A stretch of 64,000 nt of DNA from Otatea glauca (GCA_036346275.1 CM070725.1:35898104-35962103); one strand, 5' to 3'. Shown: positions 11,989 to 23,389, counted from the stretch's first letter. Notes: generated by a model from the sequence alone, not told the origin. Numbers and translations are program-made.

Positions 11989-13620
11989 CATTTCATTAAA
12001 ACATTTTAACAGTGGCAAATCACTCATCATTATACCAATTCATATCTTGGTACACCTATTAGATACTTTTCATGTGCATATACATATATTGCTACTAATT
12101 ATTATATGCACACATTTATCTTCATATATCTTTTTCATTTGACCCTTTTATTATTCATACATCAAATCTAAAGCAAGTTTATACCTTAATCATTTCAGCA
12201 TATTAAAGTAGCCTACTGACATCTAAGTGTTTATAAATCAATTTTTATTTATTTTAGAATTTCCTTTATACAATTATTCATTTTTGATTATTTATTCTAT
12301 TGAGAATAACCTTTAAAGGAAAATGATTCAAACAAAGTTAAAATCTAATTATTTTTATATATTTGAGTTACTGGAAGTATAAAGATTCTAATAAAATTGG
12401 TTTCATTCCATTTTGAGTTTGTTTACAACATTTTAATATGTAGCATATCTTTAGGCCTCTTATTCAAATTTAAATTTCAAATTCATCCAGAGATCATTTT
12501 CAAAATATTATTACATATTATGAAGGTACTTGATTTTACATGAATATAGAAATTCATTTCACTAATTTTGGAGTTACAATGCAAAAGTTACAAGTGATTG
12601 AATTATCTCGGGTATACTAAATCAAGGAAAAATTGAAAAAGGTGCTTTCTGTACAGAGGTGGCGTATTACCGATTGAACTGACGTCATCTTGCGCCACTG
12701 ACGACTGGGACCCGGAAGTCAACGAGGCAAGGCAGGGGACGCGGCTAGGGCATGGTGGCGCCGGCGTTCCGGCGGAGCTCCGGCGAAGGCGAGGGCACGG
12801 TGAGCATCAGTGCACTCAGGCGCGTCTACCAGTGGGTCTCAACACCGGCGTTGATGGCCAGAGCAGCACGCCACCGTGAGCTCGGGACGACGCTAATGGC
12901 GGGCCGGCTGGGAGCAGGAAAAACGAGGTGAGGGATCGAATGGGTAACAATTTGAGTATCAGCGTGACACTTGCGTTCCGTTTTGGCGATTACTTCAACC
13001 GGAGAAGCACCAACTTGAGCTGCCACCGAGCGCCTGAGCTAGGGAAGAAGAAGAGGGTTGCGGTGGTGCTACAGGTAACAAGACATGAGCACGAAGGTTG
13101 GTGCGTGATCTGGGATGCACTAGAGTGCTTTAGACTCAATTAATTCGAAATTTTCTCACCGGGTTGGCTTGAATTGCTTTCTCCCCATTTCTGCGCTATG
13201 GCGACAACGGCAGGGAAAGGGAGCTTCTGGCCTTCTGTGCTTGGTTCAGTGAACGGCTAAGGCAGAGAGGTTCAAAGGAGAGGAGAAGGGTCTCAATGTG
13301 ATGCTAAATCAGGTGAATATGTAAGTGGCCCGGGTTTAGCTGGTTTCGTAGCTAGAGAAGGGCGACGGTTACGGCTTTCTCCAGAGAAGTGTCTCGCAGC
13401 CGGCGCTGTGCTCAAGTGGCGAGGTGGCGCGAGGCTTAACTGCGATGGTACGGAGTGGAAGAGACCGAGGACAATCGTGGCAGCAATCGCTCACTCGAGT
13501 GATGGAGCTGTTGCGGCACAGGGCGGCAAGGACTGAGCGCATCTCTGCTGATGGGTCCGACCTGGCTACATTGGATAAGTAGCCATCCAGCTTGATCGGG
13601 CAGACTGATGAGTTCAAAAA
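10297..13620 (-). repeat. Minus-strand LTR fragment of the same family, truncated
   Basis: From 10297 the sequence follows the minus-oriented LTR 4148-8702 from about its position 5535 onwards. Shared blocks are CAAGGTTCACAT, AATTACGAATTCAAGAGGCT (10765; compare 5992) and the AT-rich middle, and a GC-rich block from about 12650. It loses its U3 end: similarity fades between about 13560 and 13625, where sequence of the Grande-like element begins. The right junction is approximate. There are no genes. Open frames at 12826-13644 are GC-rich LTR frames. Confidence 0.6.
11936..11986. repeat. (TA)n microsatellite, about 51 bp
   Basis: An uninterrupted TA dinucleotide run lies inside the AT-rich part of the LTR fragment. 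It is absent from the matching stretch of the 4148-8702 LTR, so it expanded after the copies diverged. Confidence 0.95.
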
Positions 13621-13877
13621 CGAACGCATCACGGTAAGTACCAAAATTCTTTTATCTTTTTTTTAATCTAATTGCCTTTTGCAATTGACAATCAAATTTT
13701 CTTAGATGCATGGTCGGAAGAGACCTGCCGAGCAAGGAGAGGACTCAGCTTCAGCCCCTCCGGTCAAGAAAATGAAGACCAGGGGTGTTCTGAAGGTGGT
13801 GGATTCTGCCACCGTCGAGACTAGTGCTGATCCGACCAGCACTAGTCAAGCTTCGATGCCGGTTAGTACTATACACT

Positions 13878-16860
13878 TGTCAGGACCCGAATATGCAAAT
13901 CTGGACCCTTTGTGTATACTGCACTAGTCCAGGATCACGCTAGTGCACACAGGATCAACATCGATAAATATCATAATCATACACAGCAGAAACATTATGA
14001 AAGACATCATATATTAAATAATACAACCTTTTGTTGGCAAGGGTGAGTACTTAAAGCAATCAACAAGTTGTGCACAGAATGCAAGTCTATGTAACTATAT
14101 GCAAGGCTTATTCCAAAGGAAAAGGCTATTATGGCTATTTTGCAATAAGCAGAATTTATGAATAAATACAATAAATAGATTGTAAAGACTGTAAAACAAA
14201 TACAGTAGTAGGTAGATTCAGCATTTCACAAGTAAACCAAGTTTTCCATTCCTTAATCAAGTTCCAACCTCCCATGGCAACCTACCATCCATCCAAAGTT
14301 TTCCATTTAATTAAGCTAACCCTTAACTGTAATTCCCGAGCATTGCTCAATACCATGAGCACGGCTATTCGAATAGATTCACACTCTACAGAGGTTATGC
14401 ACTTTACCCACACGACATGATCGTCTCTTGGTGCAAGATCATTAACACACTTCCTTTGGTGTGTCACAGAGAGATCATGACAAAGCCTTTACAATGCTCT
14501 GGCTTAACCCAGTACTACCCCCTAAGGTTTCAACACTGGTGGGTCTGAAAACCACAACCAGAGCCCCCTCTTGCGCCATGTGAGTTGCTCCATAACTTGG
14601 GAACTCACACCGCCATTGATAGTACCAAACTAAGACATTGCAAATTAATCAGCTACGCTGTCCCATAGCAGACATGTGGGTGCATGATTGACTCAGGTCA
14701 AAGACTTGTAAAGCTAAGTCCTTAGGATGATCGAAGCAAGACTTCCACATACCCTCTGCCCTTCGGGCCCACCTTGGCATACTCGCCCCTTGTCACTTGC
14801 CCCAATCTAAACGATTACCACCCCAGTTGATTACCAAGCACCACGTGCCATCAACAATTCAATATCGTTGCGTGACATGACTCGCCACTACAACTCAATC
14901 TCATTGTGTGATCTCATATGTCACACAAGTTCATATCCTTGTTCCATATTCCATTAGTCAAGATTAAACATCATTGATTCAAATACATGTGATGACGTAG
15001 CATGGCTAAGCAGCTAACATGGTCTAACCATCCCATGTTGATTTTAGTATTAACCAACTATAGTAAACCAATCTAGGGTGACAATAGATCATGGCATACA
15101 AATGACAAGGTAGGGTATAGATCAAATTGGTATAATAGCTAAGTCCAGATTTAAATTGAAACAATTGTATACTTGAAATAATATGCAATAGGGTAAAACA
15201 ATATAGCGATTTTTTAAACATGGGTTCAACATGATCAAAGCACAACTTGCCATAATAAAGCCTTTATTCTTGCTCTGGACCTTGGTCTTGTGTCGACAAA
15301 TCTTCCTCGATTGCGTTGCACAATTCAACGTCTATGCGAAACGAGATGGAACAACAAATAAACATAAAAATAGAGAGCAAAAAATCTCTAAAAATCAAAT
15401 AAAGTTCACCATTAAATAAATCTCAATTTAATTTTTTTTAGAAATTTGAATCACCTCAATCGGAGTTCGTATGAGGGAGAATGGGCACTCGAAAGATTCA
15501 AAAATCATAAAAACCTGAAAATTGGAAATCAACAATATCCCAAATTATTTTTCTATTGAAAAACCTGATTTATTGCATCGGCAGATGTCAGCAACGAACC
15601 AGACCAATCTGAGGCCGACACGTGTGCTCGGCTCATAGACCCTATCCGCGGTTTGGATCTGGTCCACCGTGGACCTGGTCCACAACCTTTCGGCTTCGCA
15701 CGACACGTGCCGAGGCGCGATTGGTCTCGTTGGCGGCACGATCTGAGCCCTCCGCACCCGTTGCAATGGTGCGAGGCTGGCAACGCATGCGGTGATGTGG
15801 CTAGACGTGGATGCCCCTACATGGTGCTAATCTATAGAACGTTCATCAAATCGGATGGCCAAAACCACGTCCAAGCGCGCCGGCGATGGAACTCATGGCG
15901 GCGCCTGCCGGACTTCGGGAAGAAGTATCGACCATGGTGTTTCCTTGCGGGATTCTCTTCGGCTTTGCACGGAACCAATAGGGTTCTCCTCGGTGAACTC
16001 AGGGACGCCTTTGTTGTTGACCACGGTGCGACGGATGACGAGATCTCGTTAGTTGAAGGCGGCGGTGAACTCTCGAAACCACAATGAGCTTGCACACGCA
16101 GCCGATGGTGATCCTCGCGAAAATACTCTAGCCAAAAGATGCGCATGAGCTCGAAGGTCTCAAATCAGGCACCGAGGAGCCTATTTATAGCCTAGGCGTC
16201 CGTGTGCGGTACAGAAACTGAGGCGTCGCGGTGGCGGACTCTGGAAATGTGGCGACGACGGACCCCGCGAAGACGATGACTGCAGTCCATTCGATCGCCA
16301 ATGGGCGCTCCAGATTCTCCCTAACGTGGCACAATCCCGATCCTTCACGCCATCCACCGGCCGGGATCTTTTACAGTTCAGAACGCCTTCGATAAATCAC
16401 AGCCATCCTTCGAGATCCAACAACCAACATTGATTAGGGTTTTTTTAAATGCTATCTATCGTCGGATGACGATCTAACAGTCCATATCCAAGCTTCTAGA
16501 AATTGGGCCGAGCGTACACAGTAAATGGGCTTGGCCCTTTACTGCTCAAATGATTTTCCCGGATTTATTAATTAAAATAATTCTGGTAATTCGATTAACT
16601 GGTTTTAGGCAATAAACATACAAGGAAAATTCTAGGAAAATTTTGAAAAATACTTTGAGACATTTTGAGCTCAAATAAAATATTTTTAGGAAAAATTTAT
16701 ATAAACTTTATCTTTATTTAATTATTTTTCTCAAAAGGCCAATATCCATACTTTGAAATAAATTCAAATAAAATCCAAAAAAATCCAATAAATTCAAAAA
16801 AATCACAAAATGCACAAATAGCATTAAAATAATATTAAAGGCAAATCTTGAAATGTTACA
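13878..16860 (-). repeat. Solo LTR of the element D family inside the antisense gene
   Basis: On the minus strand it starts TGTAACATTTCAAG at 16860 and ends GTTCGGGTCCTGACA at 13878, with no internal region attached. Flanking pentamers are ACACT (13873-13877) and ACGCT (16861-16865), a 5-bp target duplication with one mismatch. Blocks are shared with the D LTRs, for example GCTAGTGCACACAG (13950 region) and GAGACATTTTGAGCTCAAA (16656 region). A solo LTR arises when the two LTRs of an element recombine. A TATA element (minus strand CTATAAATAG) lies at 16181-16190. It contains no gene; the frames at 15545-16146 are GC-rich LTR frames. Confidence 0.85.
16181..16190 (-). promoter_or_regulatory. 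TATA box in solo LTR 13878-16860
   Basis: The minus strand reads CTATAAATAG at the boundary between the GC-rich U3-side block and the R region. This matches the position of the TATA-like elements in the D LTRs (32840-32848 and 41624-41632) and in LTR F (30038-30047). Confidence 0.65.
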
Positions 16861-18740
16861 ACGCTCTACGCATGCACAAGACCCGGCGCAAGGCAAGAGT
16901 GTTTCATTCATGCGGGGACGCAGACGAGGACCTCATCCCAGGTGCGCCTCAAAAAATGGTTTAACCGTAATTGGGTTCACCCATTTCGACATCTCCCGAA
17001 CTTCCCATTTGTTCATGGTAAGAGTGAAGATTCAGAGAACAATGTTCCTCTGAACATAAGGAGGAAAAAGAAGACCTCCGACCTGGATGTTGAAGTGTCT
17101 TCGTTTATACTTTCTTGGGAAATATACTCAGGACTTCAATGTAGGTATGTAAAAAAATTTACACCTCTATTTCTAAGTACTTGTCTTTAGAGTTTTAAAG
17201 AATTTTTATTTTCCCTTAGCCCCCAAGCAACTGCTCCTGGTCCTTTTGAGGATCAGGGCGCAACTGCCCAGGTCGGTACTGAGGCTAACCCACTGGCGAC
17301 TAGTGAGGAACATGCCGTGGTTCCAACCGAAGAGGCTGCTCCTACCAGTGGGCAGGTAAACCTACCCAACACTGAGGGTGAAAACCTTTCAGCTGTTGGT
17401 GATGAACCGCTGGTCGATCAAAATCTGCCGATCACAAAGGAGGTTGAGCCTCCTCTAGTGATGACAACCGAGGTGGTCGAGATGACCACCGCCGCTAGGG
17501 AGTTCTCTGCTGCCAGGGAGATTGAAGCCATCCCTTCTACAAAGGAGAGATTGGTCATTCCGACCAGTGAGGTGGTACCGACTAAAAAGGCGACAACTTC
17601 TGACAATATCCCGCCATATGTCTTACCACTGGCTTCTTCCGATCAACCTAACCAAAGGGGTTTCAAGCAAGTTTATCATAACTTGCAAGCGAAGGTATTT
17701 ATTTTTTCCTTTTTTGCTTTTCTGTTTTTGAGGAAAATAACCCTTAACTCATTTGCTTTTTTGCTGTTTTTCAGCATTCACAAGAAATTTTTGACCTGCT
17801 AAGCCAGCAGGCAAGGACCTTGGCAAAAGCCGATGTAGAAAAAACAAAAAAGTAAGTGTAGGCTTTACTATTTTTTTCCTTTTCTTCTTTACTCTTATCC
17901 TTTCTGTTCTAACATAGCTATTCTGATATAGAAAAAAAGAACAAAAAAAAGAATTAGAGAAGAAACTCTTGGTGGCTCAAAATACCGCCAAGGGATATAA
18001 ATTAGATCTTGTTGCTGCAAAAAGTTATTACGAGGACAAAATTGCTAGGCTCCATGAAGCCTTCAAAAGAAATAAAGACAAAGTCAAAAGGCTTTCCGAG
18101 GAGTATAAAAGTACACTACAAGCAAAGGAATCTGAAACAGCAAGTAAGAATAAGATTTCAACCTACTTATTTTGAACCCAATTTTGTTTTTAAAATAAAA
18201 AACAATTTTTGCGGAATTAAAAAATATAATAAAGGCCAAAGATTCTCAACTTGCTGAGTGGGAAGAGAAAACTGAGGAGCAAAGGTCGGTCATGAAGAAT
18301 GAAATCGATAGATTAACCGACCAGCTGAAGATTTTTACAAAAGATTTAGCCACAGTTCAGAAAGGTAGGAAATCTACTCTAAAATTCATTCTTCAACAAT
18401 TTCAAAAGATCGCCATAGATTTAAAAGGAAAAAAGATAGAACTTACAAATCCATCAGTTGATGAATTGGTCGAGGGGGTAAACGATCAGTTCAGGATCAT
18501 TGAAAAGCATATCCCCATCATGGTGCAAACCATCAAAGTAGCGCTCCGAGCTTCAATTACTTCCCAAGTAGGTACCCTCTTCGTAAAGTTGAGACACTTC
18601 TACAAGGACGTGGTTAAACTGGAGAGACTTGTGCCCGACCGATAGCTTAGTACTCAAGAAGAGATAAATAGAAAACGTGCAAAAGTAGCTTCTGCCATTG
18701 AGACATACATGAGCAATGTAAAGATTACATATAAATAAAA

Positions 18741-19163
18741 TGTATGATCTTATTAAAATGAATGAAAAAGAATCCCTTTTTGTGTCATATTATTCCTTGT
18801 GTTTATTCTGGGCATATTTTTCTGAGTATATACTAGCCCCCAACTGTTTGTGTACTGAACAGCTAGGTGTTCGGAATACAAACAGTTTCATGAGTGACGA
18901 CCAACCCTTTCACGTAGTACTTGGTATTAACTGGTAGCAGATGGGAGATAAGGTCATGCTAACGAGTTTCAATACAGTAAGAACTGGCTTACAAGAAAAT
19001 TCTCTATTAGATGTTATCTCACAATCCGACTAGCAACCTTATACGTTGTGCTTAGAGAAGTCAGTCAATTAATGACTTTCATGAATTCCCAAAGGATTAT
19101 CAGAATAAACACAATGTAGAAAAATAACAACTGAAGATATGACATATGTAAATGAAAAGAAAC
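18741..19163. other. Spacer between antisense gene and integrase
   Basis: About 420 bases separate the 3' end of the plus-strand antisense gene from the 3' end of minus-strand pol, so the two genes converge here. I see no open frame with recognisable content. The frame at 18740-18937 has no motif. In an intact element this spacer would carry both polyadenylation regions. Confidence 0.5.
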
Positions 19164-20340
19164 TTATTTACACATAGAATCTGCGAAGATGCTGGATATT
19201 CCAAGTTTTGGATAGAATTCTTCCATCTTCCATAGCAAGCCGAACAGATTTGGCCGAGCAATTGATATTACAGTAAAGGGATCTTCCCATTTGGGAGATA
19301 ACTTATTCAAGTTAGACTGATTATGGATACGCCTTAGAACCAAGTCTCTCACATTTAGGGTGTGTTTGGTTGCTTGAATGGAATCATCCCATCCTAGATG
19401 GTGCGATACAAATTTAAGAAATATTCCCTATAGATGCTGAACCATTCCATTCATCCAAAACAATAGAACCAAATGGTATAGTACCATCCCATTCCATTCA
19501 AACTCATCCCACCAACCAAACACACCCTTAATGTTCGTGGTTGTACTCTTTTAATGTAATATTTTCTTAGGCCTTGCAGATAGGCCGCTAACCTGATCAA
19601 TGCTCGGTCTCGCTTTTCTTCTAAAAGATTGATGTCATCTTCGCGTTGGTCTTCTTGATTAACCTGTTCATAGAGAGAGGTCCAAGTAGATCCTAAATGA
19701 ACTTCATTTGGCAACACAACTTCTGCTCTGTAGACCAGTTGGAAAGGAGTTTCTCGTGTTGCTCTAGTGGTTGTCGTTTTGATGGCCCAAAGCACAGAGT
19801 AGAGGTCATCTACCTAATCCCCCGAGTGTTTGGTAAGACGATCAAACATTTATTCTTTATGCCTTGCATAATTTGGCCATTGGCTCTTTTGACTGCTCCG
19901 TTACTCTGAGAATGAGCAACTGAAGCATAATAAATCTTTGTCCCTATCTTATTACAGTAATCTTGAAATAGACCACTAACGAATTGTGATCCATTGTCAG
20001 TAATTAGTTTACTAGGTACACCGAATCTAGTGACTATATTTTTCACAAAGGATTTCTTCGTGGCTTGGGCCGTAATAGAAACTACAGGCTCTACTTCAAT
20101 CCATTCTGTGAATGTATCAATTGCAACAAATGGGAATTTGAATATGTTAGTTGCTCTTGGTAAAGGTCCTACTATATCAATTCCCCATGTCGAAAATGGC
20201 CATGACAACAGTATGACTTGCAGTTGATTAGCAGATAAATGTACTTATCGAGCATGAAATTCACATTGCTCGCAAGTTTTCATAAGATGCATGGCATCCT
20301 GCAAAGCAATTGGCCAATAAAATCCTTGTCGGAAAGCTTT
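19164..20340 (-). pseudogene. pol: Integrase (Grande-like pol), catalytic Glu replaced, MITE-interrupted
   Basis: The zinc-binding N-terminus is decayed (HLMKTCEQCEFHA near 20260, with stops nearby). The catalytic core is in the frame 19810-20208: the first Asp in WGIDIVGPLPRA and the second in KLITDNGSQF. At the place of the third catalytic residue the frame reads NGAVKRANG, so Lys stands where the family has Glu. The change is a G-to-A on the minus strand in a CG context, as expected from decay of methylated DNA. The C-terminal part continues (ETPFQLVYRAEVVLP), is split by the MITE at 19358-19527, and ends with DLVLRRIHN and PKWEDPFTVI at 19164-19352. It cannot be catalytically active. Confidence 0.85.
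19358..19527. mobile_element. Tourist-like (PIF/Harbinger) MITE, 170 bp
   Basis: The terminal inverted repeats are GGGTGTGTTTGGTTG (19358-19372) and CAACCAAACACACCC (19513-19527), a perfect 15-bp match. They are flanked by TTA on both sides (19355-19357 and 19528-19530), the 3-bp target duplication made by PIF/Harbinger transposases. There is no coding capacity. It sits in the C-terminal part of integrase, and part of it is read through by the open frame 19451-19795. Confidence 0.93.
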
Positions 20341-20739
20341 ACCAACCAGTGTTCTTTATGAAGCATGTACTCCACACAAGCCCCTATGTATCTCATTAAG
20401 CAATGTTTTTCCCTGTTCCTGGGATATACATCGCATGAGAATACCATGTGTGCCCTTCCTATATAGGGTATTGTCGAGAATTTTCTATATTCGCGCCTTT
20501 CGAATTAATCTGTCTTTTTCGTGGATATCCTCAGGCCGTGTCCCATTTTCTAGATAAGCTTTAAATGGTTTAGTCCAATCTGAATCCTGCTCAAGGACTC
20601 TGACCTCTTCATTGGTCGGGGATTATTCTATGGATGTATCTATAGAAGGCTTAGACAGATATTCAAAAAATACACCTGTTGGAACATGTGATTGTAAGGA
20701 ACCCAGTTTTAATAACTAGTTCACTAAGATATTATCTTT
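20341..20739 (-). pseudogene. pol: Degenerate pol linker between RNase H and integrase
   Basis: In an intact element this roughly 400-base part joins the second RNase H to the integrase zinc-binding region. Stops occur in every minus frame and I recognise no motif apart from Glu/Asp-rich text near 20600-20640. It contains no separate gene. Confidence 0.5.
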
Positions 20740-21080
20740 TCACGGTATATATTGGATATCGAAATGACTAAAGTATTTTTCCAACTTCCTCACTTCATCT
20801 AGGTAGTGAGCTATTACCTCATCGGACGTCCTGTATTCCTTGCTAACCTGGTTTACAACCAATTGCGAATCGCCCATCGCAAGTAGCTGACGGACTTCAA
20901 GGGATTTTGCTAATCGGAGTCCAACTAGAAGACTTTCATACTCTGCTACATTGTTCGTAGCAGGGAAGTATATCTGGATTACATATTTTAACTGGTCTCC
21001 TTGAGGCGTAACCAATACTATGCCAGCCCCCAAGCCATTTATTTCTCGAGAACCATCAAAGTACAGTTTCTAGTGGTCGA
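20740..21080 (-). pseudogene. pol: Second, archaeal-type RNase H (aRH) of the Grande-like pol
   Basis: The domain reads YFDGS (first acidic residue, about 21065), then GAGIVLVTPQGDQLKY, the second acidic residue in NNVAEYESLLVGL, and the third in MGDSQLVVNQV. This is the D-E-D arrangement of cellular and archaeal-type RNase H rather than the gypsy type. It lies directly after the normal gypsy RNase H (21121-21507). Possession of both is a hallmark of the Tat lineage. RNase H removes the RNA strand after reverse transcription. The main part is open for 97 codons; a stop separates it from the first acidic residue's frame. Confidence 0.8.
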
Positions 21081-21120
21081 TATTAGTCTTATCTTCTTGT
21101 ACAGAGGGTTCACTGTTTGT

Positions 21121-21507
21121 TCATTCGGCGATGAAATCTGCCAAAATTTGAGATTTAATTGTTGTTCGGGCTACGAAATTGATATCAAATAACCTAAGTT
21201 CAACTGCCCACATAGCAACCCGATCATTTGCGTCTTGGTTATGTAAAATACTTCCCAAGGCAAAAGATGACGGTATTGTAATCTGGTGTGATTGAAAATA
21301 ATGTCTCAATTTTCTAAAAGCCATTAATAGAGCATAAAGTAATTTTTGAACCTGAGAGTATCGCCACTTAGGTCCGTGTAAGACTTCGCTTACATAATAA
21401 ACTGGTTTTTGAATTTGATCTCGTTCAACGATTAATACAGCACTAACCACACTATTCGAGGCCGCTAAGTACACCAACAAAGGTTGTCCAGGGTTGGGTG
21501 ACACCAA
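21121..21507 (-). pseudogene. pol: Gypsy-type RNase H / RT connection domain (Grande-like pol)
   Basis: This is a 128-codon frame with LLVYLAASNSVVSAVLIVE, PVYYVSEVLHGPKWRYS, KLLYALLMAFRKLRHYF and ADFIAE. These are the conserved steps of the Ty3/gypsy RNase H that follows RT. In Tat elements the acidic residues of this copy are commonly degenerate. Here the first site reads YLAASN, with no Asp, so it is probably a structural connection domain while the following aRH carries the activity. That last point is inference from what is known of the lineage. Confidence 0.8.
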
Positions 21508-21539
21508 AGTGGGTGGGCTTTGTAAATAAATTTTTATGT

Positions 21540-22500
21540 TATTAAAGGCTTTATCCGCTTCATCTGACCAGTGAAATTTTTTTTTAATTACCTTAAAAAA
21601 GGAAAATCACGCTCTCCTGAACTTAAAATAAAATGACTGAGAGCATCCATCCAACCAGTTAAACCTTGAACCTCCTTTACTGTAGAAGGTGGTCTTAAGG
21701 ATTCGATGGCCTGAATTTTCTCAGGGTTCACTTCAATACCCCATGAATAGACAAGAAAACCAAGCAACTTTCCGGAAGAAACACCAGAGACACACTTTTC
21801 TGGATTAAGCTTAATTTCATGTTTATTCAAATTATTGAAGGTTTCAGCCAAGTCTGACAAATTATTAGAGCTATTTTTGCTCTTTACAACGAGATCATCA
21901 ACATAAGCTTCGATATTATGCCCTATTTGACTATGAAAATTCTTCTACATAAGTCGATGGTATGTGGCTCCAGTATTTTTCAACCTAAATGGCATCTTCC
22001 TGTAGTAGTAGACACCAAATGGGGTTATGAAGGAAGTCTTCTCTTCATCTTCACTTGTTATGCTTATTTGATAATAACCTGAGTATGCATCCAGGAAACT
22101 CATCAATTCACAACCTGTTATCGAATCTATTAATTGGTCGATCTAGGGCAAAGGAAAATCATATTTTGGACAAGCTTTATTTAAACTGGTGAAATCAATG
22201 CACATGCGCCACTTACTGTTTGCTTTCTTGACCATGACTAGATTTGCAAGCCAATTAGGTTGATCAACTTCGCGAATGAAACCAGCTTCCATAAGTTTGT
22301 CCAACTCTTATCGGATGGCTTCTTGCCAATCAGGAGCGAATCGTCATAGCTTCTGCTTCGTTGGTCATATGTCAGATCGTATGGCTAACCTGGCTCTATT
22401 ACTTCCCTTGGGACCCAGGCATGTCGGATGGTTTCCACGCAAACACATCTATGTTAGCCCGAAAGAAAGCAACGAGCGCGTCTTCCTATTTGGCATCCAT
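21540..22500 (-). pseudogene. pol: Reverse transcriptase (Grande-like pol)
   Basis: From right to left the minus translation gives DVFAWKPSDMPG (about 22440), AGFIREVDQPNWLANLVMVK, WRMCIDFTSLNKACPK and FLDAYSGYYQI. The catalytic YVDD is intact (codons at 21894-21905), followed by NPEKCVSGVSSGKLLGFLV. In-frame stops occur at several points, for example just upstream of the YVDD and in the N-terminal part, so no full-length enzyme is made. The last part (21588-21860) is the only long open stretch. Confidence 0.85.
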
Positions 22501-22788
22501 TGATGATCCTATTCGAACAGTTTTTGACTGGTTGGCAGGATCAATGGGAACTTCCCTTATTTGCTCATTGGGCTGAGGAGTTTCCTTCAACCTCTCTGTT
22601 TAGTTAGACTTACCGGTCTTTTCTACATCATTAACATTAATTAATGGTAATTGATCAATAATTTTGAGTGATTTGCGATCACAATTAAGTGTAGTAAGTT
22701 GGTTACCTTGCACATTAATCACACCTTTTGGACCAGGAATCTTTAAGCTCTGGTAGGCGTAATGAGTTGCTGCCATAAACTTGGTTAG

Positions 22789-23290
22789 TCAAAGTCTACC
22801 CAGAATAGCATTATATGCTGACTCAAAATTAACAATTTCAAATGAAATTAACTCCGTTCTGAAGTTGTCAGCATTTCCAAAGGTGATAGGTAATACTATC
22901 TGTCCCATGGGAGTGATTGACGGGCCAGGTACAATCCTAAAAAATGGGTTCATAATAGGTCTTATCTTAGAACGTGGGATTTGCATCTCATCCAAGGTAT
23001 GAATAAAAAGCAAGTCTAAAAAACTCCCTCCATCCATTAAAACCCTTCCAACTTTGCAATTACTTATAGTGGGAGAAACTACTAGTGGAATTTTTCTAGG
23101 GACAGACATACCTTTTGGGAAATCTTGCTTGTTGAAGGTGAGGTCGACATCCGACCACTTGGGGTACTCTGGCTTTCTGGTTCGATTGTCGATGCTGTTG
23201 ACCTCCCTCCACGTAGTTTTGAATTACCTATTTGAGGTGTATGCAGATGATCCTCCGAATATGACATTGACGTGGTTATCAGGCTTCTGA
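22789..23290 (-). pseudogene. pol: Aspartic protease (Grande-like pol)
   Basis: The frame 22789-23109 reads CKVGRVLMDGGSFLDLLF, where DGGS is the Tat-lineage form of the protease active site. It continues ITFGNADNFRTELISFEIV and ends SAYNAILGR, the usual end of this domain. Just upstream, in another segment (about 23250), the conserved VIFGGS precedes it. The catalytic Asp is present. Between protease and RT (22500-22789) only linker sequence with stops is visible. Confidence 0.8.
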
Positions 23291-23389
23291 TAGCCCATTT
23301 CTTCATCACCATCCACATCTTTATTACCCGAATCTTTTGGTAAGGTAGGCATAGGACCCTTGCCGGAGTAGAAATCTTCTATGCGCTTC

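Larger units (their letters stand above)
13621..18740 (+). pseudogene. Antisense multi-exon coiled-coil gene carried by the Grande-like element
   Basis: The gene lies opposite to pol, between integrase and the lost 3' LTR. Plausible exons, chosen by GT...AG borders, are: end at 13633 (GTAAGT); 13706 to about 13861 (a nuclear-looking Lys/Arg patch, KRPAEQGEDSA and PPVKKMKTRG); 16861-17144; 17220-17694 (Thr/Glu/Pro-rich); 17775-17851; 17932-18143; and about 18214-18738. The last three are strongly helical and charged (KKELEKKLLVAQN, KDKVKRLSEEYKSTLQ, NEIDRLTDQLKIF) and predict a coiled coil. It is broken by the solo LTR at 13878-16860, by a stop at 18643-18645, and by an expected last acceptor that reads GCG rather than CAG near 18213. 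Grande elements carry an antisense gene (gene 23) in this place. I infer equivalence from position and structure; the role is unknown. Confidence 0.6.

Noticed and set aside
11879..12142. 87-codon frame with a Tyr-Ile run
   Set aside because: It translates the (TA)n microsatellite inside an LTR fragment.
15653..16146. 144- and 104-codon overlapping frames considered as a small gene
   Set aside because: They are inside the solo LTR 13878-16860, on opposite strands over the same GC-rich block, and correspond to GC-rich U3 in the D LTRs.
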